Assembly: GCA_963702565.1 (NCBI GenBank)
Contig: CAVPDE010000024.1
Span: forward strand, 248,001 to 312,000
Source of the DNA: CAVPDE01 sp963702565
GTDB lineage: Bacteria; Desulfobacterota; DSM-4660; Desulfatiglandales; HGW-15
DNA: 64,000 nt
Direction: 5' to 3'
Shown: piece by piece, positions 60,292-64,000 of the stretch
Numbering within the stretch: position 1 is the first letter of the stretch
Layout: each line of letters starts with the position of its first letter
Program-made: the position numbers and the translations under genes
Notes under the pieces: generated by a model
Databases searched by the model: none
What the model saw: the letters and a program-made list of their open reading frames with translations, nothing else
Told to the model about the DNA's origin: nothing

Positions 60292-60528
60292 GTGCAAATG
60301 CCCTGTTCCTCAAATGCCGGCAAACAAGCAAGACGCAACGACAATGACTTGTTAACAATAATCGTAGTGATAGGATTCTACATCATCCATTGGGAAACGA
60401 GTGTTATGGTGAAATACTCCACTCTTGGCACATTGTCATTTATCGTGATTATTGCCATGTATGATCTGCTTATAAAACGGGTCAGTTTATTACGATTCAT
60501 GTTTGGAATGAAAAAGCAGCCTCGTTGA
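60292..60528 (+). pseudogene. C-terminal fragment of an acyltransferase-type membrane protein
   Basis: 78 codons. The stretch LTIIVVIGFYIIHWETSVMV, then LGTLSFIVIIAMYDLLIKRV and LLRFMFGMKKQP resembles the end of acyltransferase_3/glucan-biosynthesis membrane proteins, which end in LRFLFGMK. The N-terminal about 300 residues are absent. Low GC compared with neighbours. Confidence 0.5.
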
Positions 60529-60779
60529 GCGCGGGTGGACAGTTGCGGGACGGTAAGTGGCCTGAGAGTGTTGCGGTGGGGAGTGAATCATTTGTGACGA
60601 TGACGAAGGAGAAGCTGGGGTTCAAGGCGATAGGGCGTGAGGTGGTTGGTGGGGATGGAGGTTATGTGCTCAGGGAACTTCCGGCTCCTTACAATGGCAT
60701 TTTGAGGCATGAGAATGATGCTCTAAGGCCTGAAAACGCCTTGTTTTGGGGTGATAACCTTCGAATATCAACCGAGTAG
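60525..60779 (+). pseudogene. C-terminal fragment of a REP-associated tyrosine transposase (Y1 family)
   Basis: About 75 codons. KWPESVAVGSESFVTMTKEK, GFKAIGREVV and YVLRELPAPYNGIL plus RPENALFWGDN match the C-terminal extension I know from REP-associated transposases (ESIAVGS...FV...K..G..AKGR). The catalytic Y1 domain is missing, so this is a remnant. Confidence 0.6.
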
Positions 60780-60829
60780 CTTGGTCCGACCCGGATCCAA
60801 CCGGATCCAATTCAGAGGAACAGCGAATC

Positions 60830-61672
60830 TTGTCTCTCCACGTCATGTTGATTGTACTCTTTGCCGCGTTGCTGCATGCCGCGTGGAACGCCTTCATCAA
60901 GTCAGGGGACAACAAGATTGTCGAGACCACCCTTCTTGTGACTGGTGCGGGTGTGATCGCCGCCGCGATCGTGCCTTTTGTGCCGGCGCCGGCACAAGCC
61001 AGCTGGCCATTCCTGGCGGCGTCCGTCGCCATTCACTGCGCTTACTTCAGCCTGGTCTCCCGCGCCTACCGGACGGGGGACTTGAGCTTTGCCTACCCGA
61101 TGATGCGCGGCTCCGCCCCCTTGTTTACAGCGGTTCTGACCTTTTTCGTTGTCGGTGAACCGATTGGCGGCGGAGGCTGGTCGGGAATCCTCCTGCTGTG
61201 CGCGGGGATTCTGTGGCTCGCGCGCGACGGCTGGAGATCGGCCAACAGCCAGAAACACTCGTTGGCCTTTGCACTGCTCAACGCCGTTGTCATTGTTGCG
61301 TACACGATCGTGGATGGACTCGGAGTTCGTGCGTCCCAGCACGCCTGGAGCTACGTGCTCTGGTTGTTCTTTTTGAATATGTTTCCTCTCCTCGCTATCG
61401 GGTTGGCAACCAATGCCAGGGCGATCCTCTCTACGCCGGTCCAAGGGTGGCTTAAGGGATGTGCCGGCGGCCTATGCAGCGTCTGCGCCTACGGCCTGGC
61501 GCTCTGGGCCATGACACACGCGCCCATCGCGCTGGTGGCGGCGCTGCGTGAAACCTCCGTGCTTTTCGGCACGGCTCTCGGGGCGATCCTGTTGAAAGAA
61601 CACTTTGGTCTTGGCCGCTGGCTCGCGGCGGCACTGATCACGGCAGGAGCCGTTGCAATGAAAGCCTTGTGA
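60830..61672 (+). CDS. EamA/DMT-family transporter
   Basis: 280 residues with ten predicted membrane segments and two EamA halves (MLIVLFAALLHAAWNAFIKS; LAFALLNAVVIVAYTIVDGL). TTG start with AGAGGAA about 9 bases upstream; an ATG 15 bases on is an alternative. Exports or imports a small metabolite; substrate unknown. It lies outside the cassette array, with no attC after it. Confidence 0.85.
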   Translation: MSLHVMLIVLFAALLHAAWNAFIKSGDNKIVETTLLVTGAGVIAAAIVPFVPAPAQASWPFLAASVAIHCAYFSLVSRAYRTGDLSFAYPMMRGSAPLFTAVLTFFVVGEPIGGGGWSGILLLCAGILWLARDGWRSANSQKHSLAFALLNAVVIVAYTIVDGLGVRASQHAWSYVLWLFFLNMFPLLAIGLATNARAILSTPVQGWLKGCAGGLCSVCAYGLALWAMTHAPIALVAALRETSVLFGTALGAILLKEHFGLGRWLAAALITAGAVAMKAL

Positions 61673-61727
61673 ACCGCGGATTTCAGCGTCTCAGGACAAT
61701 CAACTCAGAGACTTCTCGGGGATTCTC

Positions 61728-62093
61728 ATGGAATACACGCCCATCAACTTAAAGGAAAAGCTCTCCAAATTCTCGGAACACTGGTCACCCAAGATCATCG
61801 CTCAGATGAACAACACTCATTTCAAGGTGGTGAAATTCAGCGGGGACTTTGTTTGGCATCGCCACGAGGACACCGATGAGGTGTTCATCGTCGTAGACGG
61901 CAACATGTCTATTCAGTTTCGCGATGGAAAGGTCGACTTGACCACCGGAGAAATGTTCGTTGTCCCCAGGGGATGGGAGCACAAACCGTTCGCCGAAAAA
62001 GAATGCCGCGTTTTGCTCGTGGAACCTGCAGGGACCGTCAACACCGGTAGCGCAGGCGGTCAGAGGACCGCGGCGGACAATGTGTGGATATAA
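61728..62093 (+). CDS. cupin-domain protein
   Basis: 121 residues. Motif 1 VWHRHEDTDEVFIVVDGNMS (H-x-H and E) and motif 2 GEMFVVPRGWEHKPFAEKE (P-x-G-x-x-H) are complete. Small metal-binding beta barrel; substrate unknown. Compare the frameshifted cupin at 12134-12483, which is of a different subgroup. Confidence 0.85.
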   Translation: MEYTPINLKEKLSKFSEHWSPKIIAQMNNTHFKVVKFSGDFVWHRHEDTDEVFIVVDGNMSIQFRDGKVDLTTGEMFVVPRGWEHKPFAEKECRVLLVEPAGTVNTGSAGGQRTAADNVWI

Positions 62094-62097
62094 GGCT

Positions 62098-63156
62098 TCA
62101 TTCCGAAGGGGATGGAGCTTTCACCAAGCCCATCTCTCGCCGGATGCTTCTTTCAAGAGCTTCCGCTTCCCCGGGCTGAAGTCCTTTCCTCTTCGCGATC
62201 CTGTCCAGGTAAGCTCTTTCCGCCGGCGTGATCTCTTTTGTCGCCAGCAGGCTTAGGCGCAAGAGCTCGGAATACAGCTCATGAGGCGCGTCTTCCTTGA
62301 TTGCCAGGGAAAACTCCAGACAGCTCTGGGGCCTCTTGGCCTGATCCTTATCGAGGGCCTTCAAGATAGCGGCTTTGATCCTGGGACGAATGGTCCCCAC
62401 TTCATCAAGCATTCTTTCCGGATCCTCGAGAGATCCCTCCATGTGATATTCCAGGAGATCCGTGAGTCTCTTTCTCTCACCCGTAGGCCACTGGCCGGTG
62501 AGCATGAAGAAGAACGTCACGCCAAGCGAATAGATGTCCGAGCGGGAATCCACGTCTTCATTCAGGAGCTGCTCAGGGGACATGAACTGAAGCGTTCCGC
62601 CGGGAAGCGAATCTCCCCTCATCTTCTTGCCGGAAGCCAGCATGAAAGAGAGCCCGAAGTCCACGATCTTGACCCTCCCCTGTGGATCGAGGAGGATATT
62701 GGAAGGCTTGATGTCTCCGTGGATGATATTGTACTTGTGCGCAAACCCGATCCCCTCCAGCACCTGGAGAAAGATGTGGATCCCTCGCTCTACGGATAGA
62801 GCGCCTTTTTCCTGTCTCTTTTCTCTGACGGCTTTTGCTTTCTTGACAATTTTCTCCAAGTCCGTGCCCTGAACATGCTGCATGACCAGACAGGGAACCC
62901 CTTGATAGATAAACGCTCTGAACACCTGGACCACGTGGGGGTTGTCAAGGTTTGCCTGGATCTTAGCCTCTCTCAGGAACTGATTCCTGTACTCCTGCTT
63001 CTGAGAAAAAGGGGGAGAAAGCGCTTTAATGATGACCTTTCGCTTGAGAACAAGGTCTCTTGCAAGATAGAGCTCGCCCATCCCGCCTCTCTCAAGGCGC
63101 TGCCCAACAATGTAATCCTCGATTTGCTGTCCTGGGTGGAATTCGGGTTTAGGCAA
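62098..63156 (-). CDS. Ser/Thr protein kinase
   Basis: 352 residues, soluble. N lobe: GQRLERGGMGELYLARDLVL (glycine loop) and VIIKALS (catalytic Lys). C lobe: NIIHGDIKPSNILL (catalytic loop HGD rather than HRD), VDFGLSFML (DFG) and MSPEQLL (APE-like). The C-terminal about 80 residues are helical and have no known sensor domain. A possible source of the phosphothreonine marks read by FHA proteins such as that at 13852-15393, which is speculation. Confidence 0.9.
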   Translation of the reverse strand: MPKPEFHPGQQIEDYIVGQRLERGGMGELYLARDLVLKRKVIIKALSPPFSQKQEYRNQFLREAKIQANLDNPHVVQVFRAFIYQGVPCLVMQHVQGTDLEKIVKKAKAVREKRQEKGALSVERGIHIFLQVLEGIGFAHKYNIIHGDIKPSNILLDPQGRVKIVDFGLSFMLASGKKMRGDSLPGGTLQFMSPEQLLNEDVDSRSDIYSLGVTFFFMLTGQWPTGERKRLTDLLEYHMEGSLEDPERMLDEVGTIRPRIKAAILKALDKDQAKRPQSCLEFSLAIKEDAPHELYSELLRLSLLATKEITPAERAYLDRIAKRKGLQPGEAEALERSIRREMGLVKAPSPSE

Positions 63157-63254
63157 CTCAGGTTCCCCCTCTCGTTGTTTTGAGCGATTATATCAAGAGA
63201 AACCTGAAACCTTCAATGGGGATTCAACCCCGGAGAGGGGGGCGCGAAATGGGG

Positions 63255-63283
63255 TTGACACCGGCGGGTGATTGTTTTAGGGT
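63255..63283 (+). promoter_or_regulatory. weak candidate promoter for cbiM
   Basis: TTGACA (63255-63260), 17-base spacer, TAGGGT (63278-63283). The -10 is poor. Confidence 0.35.
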
Positions 63284-63348
63284 GAGTCAAAATATTGCAG
63301 GCCGAAGCCCGCAGAGCGTGATCTCCTGTCACTTCAGCAGAACGATTT

Positions 63349-63400
63349 GAACCACGAAGGTCCCCGTATCACGAAGATACCCGCATTCGTGGTTTTTTTT
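63349..63400 (+). terminator. terminator-like hairpin in the cbiM leader
   Basis: ACCACGAA (63351-63358) and TTCGTGGT (63386-63393) enclose a small inner hairpin GTATC/GATAC and are followed by a run of eight T. It lies 44 bases before the cbiM start codon, so it can act as an attenuator, or it may end the leader RNA. Confidence 0.6.
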
Positions 63401-63443
63401 CACCCGGGGGAGACGAAACTCCACCGGACAGAAGGAGCACCTC

Positions 63444-64000
63444 ATGCACATGGCGGATGCCCTGATCTCCCCTGCCGTGGGCGGCACCCTGTGGGCGGCC
63501 ACAGCAGGACTGATCGGCTACAGTTCCAGAAAAGTCAAACAGGACATGGATGACCGCAGAATCCCTCTCATGGGGGTTTTGGGCGCCTTTATCTTTGCCG
63601 TTCAGATGATCAACTTCACCATCCCGGGCACCGGCTCCAGCGGCCACCTGGGAGGAGGCATGATCCTTGCCATCCTGCTCGGGCCTGCAGCCGCCTTTCT
63701 CACCCTTGCCTCGGTGCTCACGGTCCAGGCTCTTTTTTTCGCGGATGGAGGGCTTTTGGCCTTGGGATGCAACATTTTTAATCTGGGATTTTTTCCCTGT
63801 TTTGTAGCCTACCCTCTGATCTACAGGCCAGTCGTGCGAGGCAAGGTCAGCCAGAGACGCCTTGTGATCGGAGCCACCCTGTCCGCTGTGCTGGGCCTTC
63901 AACTCGGTGCTCTGGGGGTTGTCTTCGAGACTTTTTTTTCAGGCATTTCCGATCTTCCTTTCATCACCTTCCTTCTGATGATGCAACCCATCCATCTCGC
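63444..64000 (+). CDS. cbiM: CbiM-type energy-coupling factor transporter permease (partial)
   Basis: Starts at an ATG with GAAGGAG upstream and runs off the right edge; 185 residues visible. The N-terminus MHMADALISPAVGG fits CbiM, whose second residue His is a cobalt/nickel ligand; GTGSSGHLGGGMILAILLGP and FFADGGLLALGCNIFNLGFF are further family signatures. Would be the substrate-binding membrane subunit of a cobalt or nickel ECF transporter. No cobalamin riboswitch was seen upstream. Confidence 0.88.
   Translation, partial: MHMADALISPAVGGTLWAATAGLIGYSSRKVKQDMDDRRIPLMGVLGAFIFAVQMINFTIPGTGSSGHLGGGMILAILLGPAAAFLTLASVLTVQALFFADGGLLALGCNIFNLGFFPCFVAYPLIYRPVVRGKVSQRRLVIGATLSAVLGLQLGALGVVFETFFSGISDLPFITFLLMMQPIHL

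Noticed and set aside
50604..61700. Integron integrase gene
   Set aside because: Neither strand shows a tyrosine-recombinase frame (no R-H-R-Y pattern in a frame of about 300 codons) near the array.
60830..62093. DMT transporter and cupin as further cassettes 14 and 15
   Set aside because: No attC with complementary cores is found after either gene.
63284..63443. Cobalamin riboswitch upstream of cbiM
   Set aside because: The B12-box-like GCCACTG core is absent.

Overview
The window looks like chromosomal DNA of a deltaproteobacterial-type (Desulfobacterota) organism with fairly high GC. The evidence is the mix of housekeeping genes (tig-clpP-clpX-lon, lepA-hemW, pgk-gpmA), MCE-type lipid transport, EpsC-type cysE with cysK, a thioredoxin-like gene with an in-frame UGA in its redox motif, and several families of long intergenic palindromic repeats. 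The taxonomic call is inference; no rRNA or typing marker is present.

Layout. 1-2.7 kb (minus): a phosphodiesterase running off the left edge and a DUF362 protein, both with Tat-type leaders. 3.1-5.1 kb (plus): cysE-cysK. 5.2-10.9 kb (plus): a DUF1214/DUF1254 pair, an SDR epimerase, two acyl-CoA dehydrogenases and an acetoacetate-decarboxylase-like protein. 11.2-16 kb: a zinc metallopeptidase, a frameshifted cupin, a Rap1a/Tai-like secreted protein, small unknown genes behind a terminator-bearing leader, and an FHA-GAF-GGDEF diguanylate cyclase. 16.7-17.0 kb: tRNA-Asp and tRNA-Val. 17.3-23.2 kb (minus): the proteostasis cluster. 24-27.3 kb: FmdB-like protein, then NEW3 protein, ABC ATPase and permease. 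27.4-32.9 kb: DUF6178-like protein, ExbB/ExbD, FtsB-like protein, TPR protein, MetE-core-like protein. 33-37.8 kb: GH13 amylase and lipoprotein, lepA-hemW. 37.9-47.7 kb (minus): an envelope block with two SYLF proteins (one fused to LysM), a Spy/CpxP-like protein, an AsmA/DUF748 protein with a frameshifted end, and a complete MCE transporter (MlaE, MlaF, MlaD, lipoprotein). 47.9-50.6 kb (minus): selenoprotein, pgk, gpmA.

The most striking accessory region is 51,049-60,189: an array of 13 promoter-poor gene cassettes, all on the plus strand, each closed by an attC recombination site, with no integron integrase anywhere in the window (a CALIN-type array). In most cassettes the 7-base core at the cassette start is the reverse complement, exact or with one mismatch, of the core that opens its own attC, so the cassette boundaries can be read directly from the sequence. 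Cargo includes three toxin-antitoxin pairs with their own promoters and operators, a nucleoside-phosphorylase-like enzyme, an amidohydrolase, a tautomerase, a methyltransferase, a dienelactone hydrolase, a VOC protein, a lipoprotein and three small membrane proteins. It is followed by decayed gene ends (an acyltransferase tail and a REP-associated transposase tail).

The right end holds a DMT transporter, a cupin, a Ser/Thr kinase and the start of a cbiM-type cobalt/nickel transporter behind a terminator-like leader hairpin. Two genes carry in-frame UGA codons within U-x-x-C contexts: one (47,861-48,415) is a convincing thioredoxin-like selenoprotein with a recognisable bacterial SECIS-like hairpin; the other (39,042-39,269) is speculative.
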